From positions 208,973 to 272,972 of the forward strand of contig NZ_KB891849.1 of NCBI RefSeq assembly GCF_000373565.1: a stretch of DNA of 64,000 nucleotides. The letters run 5' to 3'. This document shows positions 1-9,100 of the stretch, piece after piece. A program made the position numbers and the translations under genes. The notes beneath the pieces were generated by a model. It was given only the letters and a program-made list of their open reading frames with translations, did not search any database and had not been told where the DNA came from. How positions within the stretch are numbered: the first letter of the stretch is position 1; each line of letters starts with the position of its first letter. The stretch comes from Streptomyces sp. HmicA12. GTDB lineage: Bacteria; Actinomycetota; Actinomycetes; Streptomycetales; Streptomycetaceae.

Positions 1-72
1 CGATTAGCTCAGCGGGAGAGCGCTTCCCTGACACGGAAGAGGTCACTGGTTCAATCCCAGTATCGCGCACCA
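1..72 (+). tRNA. tRNA-Val(GAC), 5' end cut by window
   Basis: Cloverleaf is readable: D stem GCTC/GAGC, anticodon stem CTTCC/GGAAG (23-27/35-39) with loop CTGACAC and anticodon GAC at 30-32, and T stem ACTGG/CCAGT around TTCAATC. The acceptor 3' strand ATCGCGC is followed by discriminator A and an encoded CCA at 70-72. The first three acceptor bases (GCG) lie outside the window. Confidence 0.96.
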
Positions 73-74
73 GC

Positions 75-110
75 AAGAAGCCCCCGGTCCTCGTGACCGG
101 GGGCTTCTTC
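75..110 (+). terminator. Intrinsic terminator after tRNA-Val
   Basis: Perfect 15-bp inverted repeat (arms 75-89 and 95-109, loop ctcgt), two bases after the tRNA CCA and ending in cttcttc. It probably terminates the tRNA transcript. Confidence 0.85.
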
Positions 111-145
111 GTGCTCGGGAAGCCTCGGGAGGGCTCCCGGACGGC

Positions 146-430
146 TCAGGAGGAGAAGAGCATCCGGCCGAAGCCCCTCTGGTGGTGACCGTGGTGTCCG
201 TGGTGCCCGCCGTGGTGCGGGGCTCCCCATGCCGGGGCCGGGGCCGCGGGGTAGGCCTGTGGGGCGGGCGGAACCGGCGGGACCTGCTGCTGCCACTGGG
301 ACTCGAGGCGGGTCAGCGACTCCAGCTCGCCGTAGTCCAGGAATATCCCTCGGCATCCGCTGCACTGCTCGATCTGGACGCCATTGCGGTTGTAGGTCTG
401 CATCGGTGCGTGACACTTGGGGCACTGCAT
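146..430 (-). CDS. zf-TFIIB-like zinc-ribbon protein
   Basis: A 94-residue cytoplasmic protein. The N-terminus has two CxxC pairs (CPKCHAPM and CSGCRGIFLD), the pattern of the zf-TFIIB zinc-ribbon family, followed by a short helix with an ELE run. The rest is a Pro/Ala linker and a His/Gly-rich tail (GGHHGHHGHHQRG) that could bind metal. The start was set at the ATG at 430 because GGCGAGGAG precedes it; an upstream in-frame ATG at 475 lacks a ribosome site. The family is widespread and its role is unknown. It is followed, on the minus strand, by the tRNA terminator region. Confidence 0.8.
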   Translation of the reverse strand: MQCPKCHAPMQTYNRNGVQIEQCSGCRGIFLDYGELESLTRLESQWQQQVPPVPPAPQAYPAAPAPAWGAPHHGGHHGHHGHHQRGFGRMLFSS

Positions 431-499
431 GCTCGGTTCAACTCCTCGCCGTTCGGTGCTGCTTCGCCGGAACACTTCCCGGCTTCCGTCCCCCGCACC

Positions 500-1456
500 C
501 TACTTGGCGCAATCGGGCCCCAACTGCGGCGGGACGGATGTCATTCGGGCGCACGCGTCGACCACCGCCTCCTCGACCTCGTCGAGCACGCGTCCCGCCT
601 CGACCGCCTTCGTCACGGCCAGCGCGGCCGTCTGGACGGTGAGGGCGCGGGCCGGCACGTCCAGGGCGGGCCACGGGTCGTCGAGGCCCAGTTCCTTTGC
701 GCCACCGGTGCGTTGGTAGGCCGCCAGGAATCGGGTCCACTCCTCGGTGGGCAGCAGACCGCAGGCGAACCAGGCGGCCGGGCGGGCCAAGTCCCAGGCG
801 GGATCGCCGACTCCGAGGTCGTCGACGTCGATGAGGCGCCAGGCCGCCGGGTCGTCCGGGTGGCGGACCAGCTGGCCGAGGTGGAGGTCACCGTGACAGA
901 GGGCGCGGGCGTGGTCGTACGGGACTTCGGCGCGGGCCCAGGGCGGGAGGGTGCGCCAGGCCGCGAGGATCGGGGCCGCGGCGCGGTGGGTGGGGGCCGC
1001 GGCGCGGAGTCGGGACAGCGCGCGGGCCGCCTTGAGCGGGCCCCTCATCGGCGGCAGGGCGGGCGGCAGCCGGTGCGTGGGCGTGCTGTGCAGGCGGGCC
1101 AGGAGGGTGCCGACCGCCTCCCAGGGGGCGTGTTCGGGACGGTCCGGGTCGACCGGGGTGCCGTACGGCCAGAACGTGACCAGGCGGTCGTGCAGGGGCG
1201 ACGCCGTGGGGCGCAGCGGCCGCAGGAGGACGTCGGCCAGGTCGGGGTGGGCGGCCACGGCGAGGCGCAGGTCGAGGCCGGCCGGGTCCGTGCCGGGGGC
1301 GTGGGCCTTCGCGACGGTGTCGCCGTGCCGGACGACGGCCCCGTCGGGGCGGTCGGCGAGCGTGGACGCACCGCAGACACAGGAGATCTCCGTGGGGTGG
1401 GCCGCTCTGGTGGCCCTGGCGCGGAGCTCGGGAAGGATGGGCGTGGGCGTCGTCAC
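500..1456 (-). CDS. APH-family phosphotransferase
   Basis: 318 residues with the aminoglycoside/choline kinase fold. The catalytic loop LCHGDLHLGQLVRH and the metal-binding segment RLIDVDDLGVGDPAWDLAR are both intact, so it should be an active small-molecule kinase. The substrate cannot be told: APH-fold genes in Streptomyces core regions are usually housekeeping kinases or of unknown role, not proven resistance genes. The start is GTG, preceded by GGGGGACCCC. The N-terminus (PTPILPELRARATRAAHPTEISCVCG) is a little unusual in carrying two Cys. It is isolated, with no operon partner, and lies downstream of a strong minus-strand terminator. Confidence 0.82.
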   Translation of the reverse strand: MTTPTPILPELRARATRAAHPTEISCVCGASTLADRPDGAVVRHGDTVAKAHAPGTDPAGLDLRLAVAAHPDLADVLLRPLRPTASPLHDRLVTFWPYGTPVDPDRPEHAPWEAVGTLLARLHSTPTHRLPPALPPMRGPLKAARALSRLRAAAPTHRAAAPILAAWRTLPPWARAEVPYDHARALCHGDLHLGQLVRHPDDPAAWRLIDVDDLGVGDPAWDLARPAAWFACGLLPTEEWTRFLAAYQRTGGAKELGLDDPWPALDVPARALTVQTAALAVTKAVEAGRVLDEVEEAVVDACARMTSVPPQLGPDCAK

Positions 1457-1535
1457 GGGGTCCCCCGGGTGTGGTGCGTGTCGCGCCGAAGCCTACGGCC
1501 CCGGCCCGCCCTGCCGGGGAAAGCCGGGGAAAAGC

Positions 1536-1571
1536 AATACTGCGCGCAGCTCCCCAGCTGCGCGCAGTATT
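1536..1571 (-). terminator. Strong intrinsic terminator
   Basis: Perfect 16-bp stem (1536-1551 with 1556-1571) and loop CCCC. On the minus strand it is followed by GCTTTT, so it should stop the transcript of the small membrane-protein gene at 1659-1865 before the APH-fold gene. Confidence 0.85.
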
Positions 1572-1658
1572 TGTGCCGTCCGCCGCACCCCCGTCCCCAC
1601 GGGGTTTCATGGCCGGATGTCCCCGCCCGGACCGCTCTTCCGGGCCTGGAGGCGCCGC

Positions 1659-1865
1659 TCAGCGCCCCAGCATCACGCCCACGGACGACGCCTGTGTGAC
1701 CATCGCGTCCCAGCCGCCGAAGACGACGACGAGCAGGGCGGCGAGGGGGAGAACCATGGCCGTGGCCACCAAGGGGTGACGGCGGCCGGTCGCGGGACCG
1801 CCGAACAGGCCGCCCCTGCCGATCCGTGTGCGGAACGCTGTCGTCCGCGATGCCGTGTCCGCCAT
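1659..1865 (-). CDS. Small single-pass membrane protein, unknown
   Basis: 68 residues: a basic N-terminal third (RTRIGRGG...GRRHP), one hydrophobic helix (LVATAMVLPLAALLVVVFGG, about residues 32-51) and a short C-terminus. The start at ATG 1865 is chosen because GGGAGAGG lies 5 nt upstream; a longer in-frame ORF begins at 1976 but its extra residues are low complexity. It is monocistronic, with a terminator 88 bp downstream. I do not recognise the family. Confidence 0.6.
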   Translation of the reverse strand: MADTASRTTAFRTRIGRGGLFGGPATGRRHPLVATAMVLPLAALLVVVFGGWDAMVTQASSVGVMLGR

Positions 1866-2092
1866 GGTCCTCTCCCGGTCGAAATCTTGTGGATCACTCT
1901 CGTATGGATCTTGAGTTGTGGAGCGGCGGGTACCTGACCTCGGGGGACGAGTGCTGCACCCGCCGCTTGACCTCAAATCTATGGGCGCCGCTCGTCGGGG
2001 GCGTCATGCCCTCGTACCGATTGCCGGGCCTCCCGGAGGATGAGCCGTCCGGGCTCATGTACTCCCCTGGGTGGAGACGGGAACCCGGAGAG

Positions 2093-2371
2093 CTACGAGG
2101 TCTCGGGGTCTTCCCCGAGGGGGCGGCTCGTCCTCGCCTCCCGCTCGGCCGCCTCCTCCCGCGGGACCGGCTGCTCGACCAGGGCCAGGACCCGGGTCGC
2201 CATGAAGCGCGCCGTGCGCACCACGGAACCGGAGCGGGTGACTTCGCTCACTTCCACGACTCCCCTGCGGACCGCTGTCTCCACTCTCCGACCGGCACGG
2301 CTGGCCACCACTTCGTACGTACGTGTCGTGTCCCCGGCGTCCACGACTATCTCGACGCGATCACCCTTCAT
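2093..2371 (-). CDS. Conserved hypothetical protein, 92 aa
   Basis: Begins MKGDRVEIVVDAGDTTRTYE and looks like a small beta-rich domain (two or three amphipathic strands ending ALVEQ), then an acidic, Arg-rich disordered tail (EEAAEREARTSRPLGEDP). No catalytic motif or signal peptide is visible. The start at 2371 is supported by AGAAGGGGGAT. It is divergent from the Ser/Thr kinase gene and shares a 166-bp intergenic region with it. No function is assigned. Confidence 0.6.
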   Translation of the reverse strand: MKGDRVEIVVDAGDTTRTYEVVASRAGRRVETAVRRGVVEVSEVTRSGSVVRTARFMATRVLALVEQPVPREEAAEREARTSRPLGEDPETS

Positions 2372-2537
2372 GGGCTCAATCCCCCTTCTGCGACGGTTGG
2401 TTGGAAGTCGTGGCAGCCCAAATCCGCCCAGTTCCCACGCTCCCTGACCACCTTTCAAGTTTCCCACCCGGCACTGACAATCGAATCTGCCGTGAGGGCG
2501 CGGCCTGAACGCACAGCCGGGCGTGGAAACGTAAGCT

Positions 2538-3863
2538 GTGGCTCGTCAGACGGACGACCGGGCAGCAGCGGGGATGAACATGGCGATGATGCGCCTGAGG
2601 CGCGAGGACCCGCGCGTCGTCGGCTCGTTCAGGCTTCACAGACGGCTCGGCGCCGGCGGGATGGGTGTCGTCTATCTCGGGTCCGACCGGCGTGGGCAGC
2701 GGGTCGCCCTCAAGGTGATCAGGCCGGACCTGGCGGAGGATCAGGAATTCCGGTCGCGCTTCGCGCGCGAGGTGTCCGCCGCACGCAGGATCCGTGGCGG
2801 CTGCACCGCCCGGCTCGTCGCCGCCGACCTCGAGGCCGAGCGGCCGTGGTTCGCGACGCAGTACGTGCCCGGTCCCTCGCTGCACGACAAGGTGGCCGAG
2901 GAAGGGCCGTTGGCCGCGGCCGATGTGGCCGCGGTGGGGGCCGCGCTGTCGGAGGGGCTCGTCGCCGTCCATGAGGCGGGCGTCGTCCACCGGGATCTGA
3001 AGCCGTCGAACATTCTGCTGTCCCCGAAGGGCCCGCGGATCATCGACTTCGGCATCGCCTGGGCCACGGGCGCCTCGACCCTCACGCACGTGGGGACCGC
3101 CGTCGGCTCTCCCGGCTTCCTCGCCCCCGAGCAGGTGCGGGGCGCCGCCGTGACCCCGGCGACGGACGTGTTCGCACTGGGCGCCACGCTCGCCTACTCC
3201 GCCATGGGCGACTCGCCCTTCGGGCACGGCAGCTCCGAGGTCATGCTCTACCGCGTCGTCCACGAGGAGGCGCAGCTGCACGGGGTGCCGGACGCGCTCG
3301 CGCCACTGCTGCGGGCCTGTCTGGCCAAGGACCCGGAGGAGCGCCCCAGCACGCTGCAACTGTCGCTGCGGCTCAAGGAGATCGCGGCCCGTGAGGCGCA
3401 GGGTCTCGGCGAGGCCAGGCCGCCCGCGCCGCGCGTCGCCGAGCAGGACCGGCCTACGGGGCGGCTCGCCGACACCTACGAGCAGCACGAGCGCCACGAG
3501 CAGCAGCGCACCCAGCGGCGTACGCAGCCGGGCACGCCCGCGCCGCGGCCCAGCAACGGCAGGACCGGGAGTCAGTCGCGGGGCACCTCGTCCCGCTCCG
3601 GGAGCAGGCCCGCGCCGCGCAGTGGTGCCGGGCGCCCCGCGCCTCGTACGAACGGCACAGGGGCCGGCAAGCGGCTGCGGCCCGCCAATCCTCGGCTGCT
3701 GCGCCAGCGGCTCTTCGTGTTCGTGGTCGTGACGCTGCTCGTGGCGCTCGCCATCGCGGCGATGCAGGGCTGCCAGGGGCCGTCGCGCGGGCTCGGCGAC
3801 TTCGGCGTACCGCACTCGATCACTTCAAGTGCCTCGCAGAAGCCGCCCGTTCCGGAGAACTGA
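2538..3863 (+). CDS. Membrane Ser/Thr protein kinase (Pkn2/Hanks type)
   Basis: Numbered from GTG 2538: glycine loop RLGAGGMGVVYLG (37-48), invariant Lys59 in VALKVI, catalytic loop HRDLKPSN (151-158) and DFG (170-172), so the kinase domain is complete. A Gln/Arg/Pro-rich disordered linker (about 300-390) leads to one transmembrane helix (about 392-409) and a 32-residue outer tail with no PASTA or sensor domain. The start is uncertain. A TAAGCT box directly abuts the GTG, so translation may begin at ATG 2574 or 2580, behind GCAGCGGGG. Its stop is 5 bp from the convergent methyltransferase gene. Confidence 0.9.
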   Translation: MARQTDDRAAAGMNMAMMRLRREDPRVVGSFRLHRRLGAGGMGVVYLGSDRRGQRVALKVIRPDLAEDQEFRSRFAREVSAARRIRGGCTARLVAADLEAERPWFATQYVPGPSLHDKVAEEGPLAAADVAAVGAALSEGLVAVHEAGVVHRDLKPSNILLSPKGPRIIDFGIAWATGASTLTHVGTAVGSPGFLAPEQVRGAAVTPATDVFALGATLAYSAMGDSPFGHGSSEVMLYRVVHEEAQLHGVPDALAPLLRACLAKDPEERPSTLQLSLRLKEIAAREAQGLGEARPPAPRVAEQDRPTGRLADTYEQHERHEQQRTQRRTQPGTPAPRPSNGRTGSQSRGTSSRSGSRPAPRSGAGRPAPRTNGTGAGKRLRPANPRLLRQRLFVFVVVTLLVALAIAAMQGCQGPSRGLGDFGVPHSITSSASQKPPVPEN

Positions 3864-3868
3864 CCGGG

Positions 3869-4696
3869 TCAGAGTTCGGGGCGGCCGGTGGCCACCGCGT
3901 AGAAGGCGACCGCGGCCGCCGCTCCCACGTTCAGCGAGTCCACGCCGTGGGCCATCGGGATGCGGACCCATTCGTCCGCGGCCATCAGCGCCTTGGTCGT
4001 CAGGCCGTCGCCTTCCGCGCCGAGCATCAGCGCGACGCGGTCCATACGGTGCGGGGCCACCTCGTCGAGGGACTTGGCCCGCTCGGCCGGGGTGAGCGCC
4101 AGGAGGTTGAAGCCCGCCTCGCGGACCGACTCCAGGGATTTGGGCCAGGCCTCCAGGCGCGCGTACGGGACCGCGAAGACGGCGCCCATGGAGACCTTCA
4201 CCGAGCGGCGGTACAGCGGGTCGGCGCAGTCGGGCGAGAGCAGGACCGCGTCCATGCCGAGGGCCGCCGCTGAGCGGAAGATCGCGCCGATGTTGGTGTG
4301 GTCGTTCACCGACTCCATGATCACGACGCGGCGGGCCGTGGTGAGCAGGTCCTCGGCGGTGGGCAGCGGCTTGCGCTGCATGGAGGCGAGGGCACCGCGG
4401 TGCACGTGGTAGCCGGTGACCTGTTCGGCCAGGTCGGGGGCGACCGCGTACACCGGGGCCGGGACCTCGTCGATGACGTCGCGCATGACGTCGACCCACT
4501 TGGCGGAGAGCAGCATCGACCGCATCTCGTATCCGGCCTGCTTGGCGCGGCGGATGACCTTCTCGCCCTCCGCGATGAAGAGGCCTTCGGCCGGCTCGCG
4601 CTTGCGGCGCAGTTCCACGTCGGTCAGGCCCGTGTAGTCGCGCAGGCGCGGGTCGTCGGGGTCCTCGATGGTGATGAGACCTTTGGGTTCAGCCAC
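3869..4696 (-). CDS. TrmH/SpoU-family RNA 2'-O-methyltransferase
   Basis: 275 residues. The N-terminal substrate-binding half contains GLFIAEGEKVIRRA. The C-terminal SPOUT domain has all three motifs: ESVNDHTNIGAIFRSAAALG (motif 1), LMLGAEGDGL (motif 2) and IPMAHGVDSLNVGAAAAVAF (motif 3, part of the trefoil-knot SAM site). It should methylate a ribose 2'-OH of tRNA or rRNA; the exact target cannot be read from sequence. The GTG start at 4696 has no Shine-Dalgarno but has a promoter 6 nt upstream, implying a leaderless mRNA. It follows cobA on the same strand. Confidence 0.9.
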   Translation of the reverse strand: MAEPKGLITIEDPDDPRLRDYTGLTDVELRRKREPAEGLFIAEGEKVIRRAKQAGYEMRSMLLSAKWVDVMRDVIDEVPAPVYAVAPDLAEQVTGYHVHRGALASMQRKPLPTAEDLLTTARRVVIMESVNDHTNIGAIFRSAAALGMDAVLLSPDCADPLYRRSVKVSMGAVFAVPYARLEAWPKSLESVREAGFNLLALTPAERAKSLDEVAPHRMDRVALMLGAEGDGLTTKALMAADEWVRIPMAHGVDSLNVGAAAAVAFYAVATGRPEL

Positions 4697-4702
4697 GGGT
4701 CG

Positions 4703-4731
4703 ATACTGCCTTGTTCTCGTTGTGGTGCCAA
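4703..4731 (-). promoter_or_regulatory. Leaderless promoter of the TrmH-family gene
   Basis: On the minus strand, TTGGCA (4726-4731), a 17-bp spacer and CAGTAT (4703-4708), then six bases to the GTG start. A transcript would begin at or next to the start codon. Confidence 0.6.
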
Positions 4732-4750
4732 CGGCTCGGAAAGAGTTCAG

Positions 4751-5986
4751 TTACCGCTGGTTACGGGTGGGGCTCTCGTGGACCACGGGGCCGATGACGA
4801 TGACGGCCGGGGGCTTCACGCCTTCCGCCACCGCCTTCTCGCCGACCGTGGCGAGGGTCGCGTCGACGCGGCGCTGCGCGGCCGTCGTGCCCTCCTGGAC
4901 GAGGGCGACGGGGGTGTCGGGCGACTTGCCGTGCGCGATCAGGGCCTCGGCTATCTTTCCGATCTTGTCGACGCCCATCAGGATGACCAGGGTGCCGGTC
5001 AGCCGGGCCATCGCCGACCAGTCGACGAGGGAGCGCTCGTCGTCGGGGGCCACATGGCCGCTGACCACGGTGAACTCGTGGGCGACGCCGCGGTGGGTGA
5101 CCGGGATGCCGGCCGCGCCCGGGACCGAGATCGAGCTGGAGATGCCGGGGACGACCGTGACCGGGATGCCCTCGGCGGCCAGCGCCTGGGCCTCCTCCAT
5201 GCCGCGGCCGAAGACGTACGGGTCGCCGCCCTTGAGGCGGACCACGGCCTTGCCCTGCTTGGCGTGGTCGATCAGGGCCTGGTTGATGGCCTCCTGGACC
5301 ATCTGGCGGCCGTACGGGATCTTCGCCGCGTCGATCACCTCGACGTGCGGCGGCAGTTCGTCGAGCAGGTCGCGCGGGCCGAGCCGGTCGGCGATGACGA
5401 CGTCGGCCTCGGCGAGCAGGCGGCGGCCGCGGACCGTGATCAGGTCGGGGTCGCCGGGGCCGCCGCCGACCAGGGCGACGCCGGGTGTGCGGGCCCGTTC
5501 GGTGCTGATCGTGCCGTCGCGCAGGGCCTCGACGAGGGCGTCACGGATCGCGGCCGTGCGGCGCGGATCGCGGTCGGCGGCCTCGGTGGACAGGACGCCG
5601 ATGGTGACGCCCTCGGTGCGGCCGGTGGCCGGGGTCCAGGCCGTCGCGGCCTCGGCGTCGTCGGAGCGGACGCACCACACGCGGCGGGACTCGGCCTCGG
5701 CGGAGATCTCGTCGTTCGCGGTGCGGTCGGCCGTGGCGACGAGGACGTACCAGGCGTCGGCCAGGTCACCGTGCTCGTAGCGGCGCCGGACCCAGGTCAG
5801 CTCGCCCGCGTCCGCCATGGCCTCGACGGAGGGGGTGGCGGAGGGCGAGACGAGGGTGATGTCCGCGCCCGCCGCGATCAGCGCCGGGAGGCGGCGCTGG
5901 GCGACCTGGCCGCCGCCTATGACGACGGTCTTGCGGCCGGTGAGACGGAGTCCCACCGGGTAGGCGGGGTGCTGTGCGGCGGGCAT
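4751..5986 (-). CDS. cobA: Precorrin-2 dehydrogenase / uroporphyrinogen-III C-methyltransferase fusion
   Basis: 411 residues with a CysG-like layout. Residues 10-160 form an NAD-binding precorrin-2 dehydrogenase (Met8-type) domain with the dinucleotide motif VVIGGGQVAQRR. Residues 168-400 are the SAM-dependent methyltransferase, with VALVGGGPGDPDLIT (170-184) and VVRLKGGDPYVFGRG (248-262). It converts uroporphyrinogen III to precorrin-2 and can oxidise this to sirohydrochlorin, feeding sirohaem and B12. It lies downstream of the BluB-CobT fusion and CobL on the same strand; the 154-bp gap suggests its own promoter. ATG at 5986 follows GAGGAGCCGCACGAC. Whether the dehydrogenase half also has ferrochelatase activity is not evident. 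Confidence 0.93.
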   Translation of the reverse strand: MPAAQHPAYPVGLRLTGRKTVVIGGGQVAQRRLPALIAAGADITLVSPSATPSVEAMADAGELTWVRRRYEHGDLADAWYVLVATADRTANDEISAEAESRRVWCVRSDDAEAATAWTPATGRTEGVTIGVLSTEAADRDPRRTAAIRDALVEALRDGTISTERARTPGVALVGGGPGDPDLITVRGRRLLAEADVVIADRLGPRDLLDELPPHVEVIDAAKIPYGRQMVQEAINQALIDHAKQGKAVVRLKGGDPYVFGRGMEEAQALAAEGIPVTVVPGISSSISVPGAAGIPVTHRGVAHEFTVVSGHVAPDDERSLVDWSAMARLTGTLVILMGVDKIGKIAEALIAHGKSPDTPVALVQEGTTAAQRRVDATLATVGEKAVAEGVKPPAVIVIGPVVHESPTRNQR

Positions 5987-6140
5987 GTCGTGCGGCTCCT
6001 CGGGCGGGCGGAACTGACGGGCTGCGGCGCTGGAGCCCGGTGACGTGCGGGTTTGGGTCTGGGATCAGCCTACGTGGACAGATCGGAGGAGCACCTGCCC
6101 CCGTTGTTACGGTTCGGACAGGCGCTCCTCACACCACGGA

Positions 6141-9100
6141 CTACTTCTCTGTGACGCCCGCCGAGTCGAACGTCGCCACCTCGTGCATCGCCCGGGCCGC
6201 GCTCTGCACGATCGGCAGGGCGAGGAGGGCGCCCGTGCCCTCGCCGAGGCGGAGGTCCAGGTCGACCAGGGGCCGCAGACCCAGCTTGTTCAGGGCCGCG
6301 ACGTGGCCCGGTTCGGCGCTGCGGTGACCCGCGATGCAGGCGGCCAGGACCTCGGGGGCGATGGCGCGGGCGACCAGGGCGGCCGCACCGGCGCTGACGC
6401 CGTCGAGGATGACCGGGGTCCGCAGCGAGGCACCGCCGAGAAGCAGGCCGACCAGGGCCGCGTGCTCCAGGCCGCCGACCGCCGCGAGGACGCCGATCGG
6501 GTCCGCCGGGTCGGGCCGGTGGACGTCGAGGGCGCGGCGCACCACGTCGACCTTGCGGGCGTGGGTCTCGTCGTTGATGCCGGTGCCGCGGCCGGTGACC
6601 TCGGAGGGGTCGACCTCGGTGTAGACCGAGATGAGGGCGGCCGACGCCGTGGTGTTGGCGATGCCCATCTCGCCCGTCAGGAGCGCCTTGTTGCCCGCGG
6701 CGACCAGGTCGCGGGCCGTCTCGATGCCGACCTCGATGGCCGCCTTGACCTCTTCGCGGGTCAGGGCGGGACCGGCCGTCATGTCGGCGGTGCCCGCGCG
6801 GACCTTGCGGGGCAGCAGGCCGGGCGTGGCCGGGAGTTCGGAGGCGACGCCCACGTCGATGACGCAGACCTCGGCGCCGACCTGGTTCGCGAACGCGTTG
6901 CAGACCGCGCCGCCGCCGAGGAAGTTCGCGACCATCTGGCCGGTCACCTCCTGGGGCCAGGGGGTGACGCCCTGGGCGTGCACACCGTGGTCGCCCGCGA
7001 AGATCGCGACGGCCGCGGGCTCCGGGATCGGCGGCGGGCACATCCGGGACAGGCCGGACAGCTGCGCGGAGATGATCTCCAGCATGCCGAGCGCGCCCGC
7101 GGGCTTCGTCATGCGCTTCTGCCGCTCCCAGGCCTCGCCGAGCGCCTTGGCGTCCAGCGGGCGGATGTTGGAGACGGTCTCGGCGAGCAGGTCGTGCGGG
7201 TCCTCGCCGGGCAGCGCCCGACGCCCGTACGTCTCCTCGTGGACGACCCACGACAGCGGGCGGCGCTTCGACCAGCCGGCCTGCATCAGCTCGGGCTCGT
7301 CCGGGAACTCGTCGACGTAGCCGACGCACAGGTACGCGACGACTTCGAGGTGGTCGGGCAGGCCGAGGGTGCGGACCATCTCGCGCTCGTCGAAGAAGGA
7401 GACCCAGCCGACGCCGAGGCCCTCGGCGCGGGCGGCGAGCCACAGGTTCTCGACCGCGAGCGCGGAGGAGTACGGGGCCATCTGCGGCTGGGTGTGCCGG
7501 CCGAGGGTGTGGCGGCCGCCGCGGGTCGGGTCGGCGGTGACGACGATGTTCACCGGGGTGTCGAGGATGGCCTCGATCTTCAGTTCCTTGAACTGCTTCG
7601 CGCGGCCCTTGGGCAGGGACTTCGCGTACGCGTCCTTCTGACGCATGGCCAGTTCGTGCATCGTGCGCCGGGTCTCGGCGGAGCGGATGACGACGAAGTC
7701 CCAGGGCTGGGAGTGGCCGACGGAGGGGGCCGTGTGGGCGGCCTCCAGGACGCGGAGCAGCACCTCGTGCGGGATGGGGTCGCCGCGGAAGCCGTTGCGG
7801 ATGTCGCGGCGCTCGCGCATGACGCGCAGGACGGCCTCGCGCTCGGCGTCGTCGTAGCCGGAGGCGGCGGCGACGGTCTCGAACGCCTCCGCCTCGGCCA
7901 CGAACTCCGGCTCGGGCTCGGGCATCGGCTCCGCTACGGGCTCGGGTGCGACCTCGATGAGCTCCGGCTCCTCGGTGACCGTGCCCGCGGACTCCTCGAC
8001 CGCTTGCGGCTCGGATGCCTGGGTCGCGCCGGGTCCGCCGTCGCGCGGGGCGGGGACGGCGGCCGCCACCTCGGCCGGCTCCGTCACCTCCACCGCGGGC
8101 TGCGGCTCGGCGGCGGGCTCGGCCTCCTGGACCGGGGCCTCGACGGGGGCGGGTTCCTCGGCCTCGACCGGCTGCACCGGCTCGACCGTTACGGGGCTCA
8201 GCGCGATCGGCGCCTCGGGCTGGGCCTCGGGCTGCGGCTCCGGTTGCTCGGGCTGCGGCTCCGGGGGCAGCTCCTGGTGCGGCTGCTCCATCACGGGCTC
8301 GGCGACGGGCGGCTCCTCGGCCACGATCTGCGGCTGCTCCGCCACGACGGCCTGCGGCTGCTCGGCGACCGGCTCCGGGGTCTGCTCGACCGGGGGGGCC
8401 TGCGGAAGGTCCACGGCCTGCTCGACCGGTTCCGCGGCGGGCACCGGCTCCGCCGCCATCGGCTCGGCGGCGGCCGGCTCGGGCATCGGCGGCACCGCCA
8501 TGGCATGCGGCGGCGTCGGCGCCAGGTGCGGCGTCGTGGGCACCGAGCCCTCGACGGGCACGAACTGGCCCAGCGTCTGCTGCTCGGGGGCCGGCTGCGG
8601 CGCGCTCTCGTGCGGCGCGTACAGACCGGACTGCTCGTACGGGCCGGACTGCTCGTACGGGCCGGACTGCTCGTACGGGCCGGACTGCTCGGCCTGGCCC
8701 GCATAGGCGGCGACCGGCGCGGGCTCGGCGACGGGCGCGAACCGGGGTGCGCCGAGCGACTCCTGGGGAGCCGCGTACGCCTCCGGAACGACCGTTTCTG
8801 CGGGGGCTTGCGGCATTTCGTACCCGGGCTGCCGCGTCGCCTCGGCGGGCTGCCACGGAGCGGCGCCCTGCGGCGGGATGTCGAGGTACTCGGGGCCCGT
8901 GGTGGGCGGGCCGGACTGGCGCACCGGCATCGGGTTCGCCGGGGTCTGCTGCGCGGGACCGCGGTCGGCGAGCGAGCGCACGCCGCTGCCGCCGGTCTCC
9001 GGCATGGGCGGGCCCATGTGCAGCGGACGGCGGGCGGGGCCCTGGTTCGCGGCGGCAGCGGCGGCACCCTGGCCGCCCTGCAGGTGCATGCCGCCCATGT

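Noticed and set aside
500..1456. Aminoglycoside resistance gene
   Set aside because: Only the general APH fold is supported; no substrate-specific motif or resistance context.
8619..8690. CRISPR-like array
   Set aside because: The 18-bp units are contiguous with no spacers and are in frame inside a gene.
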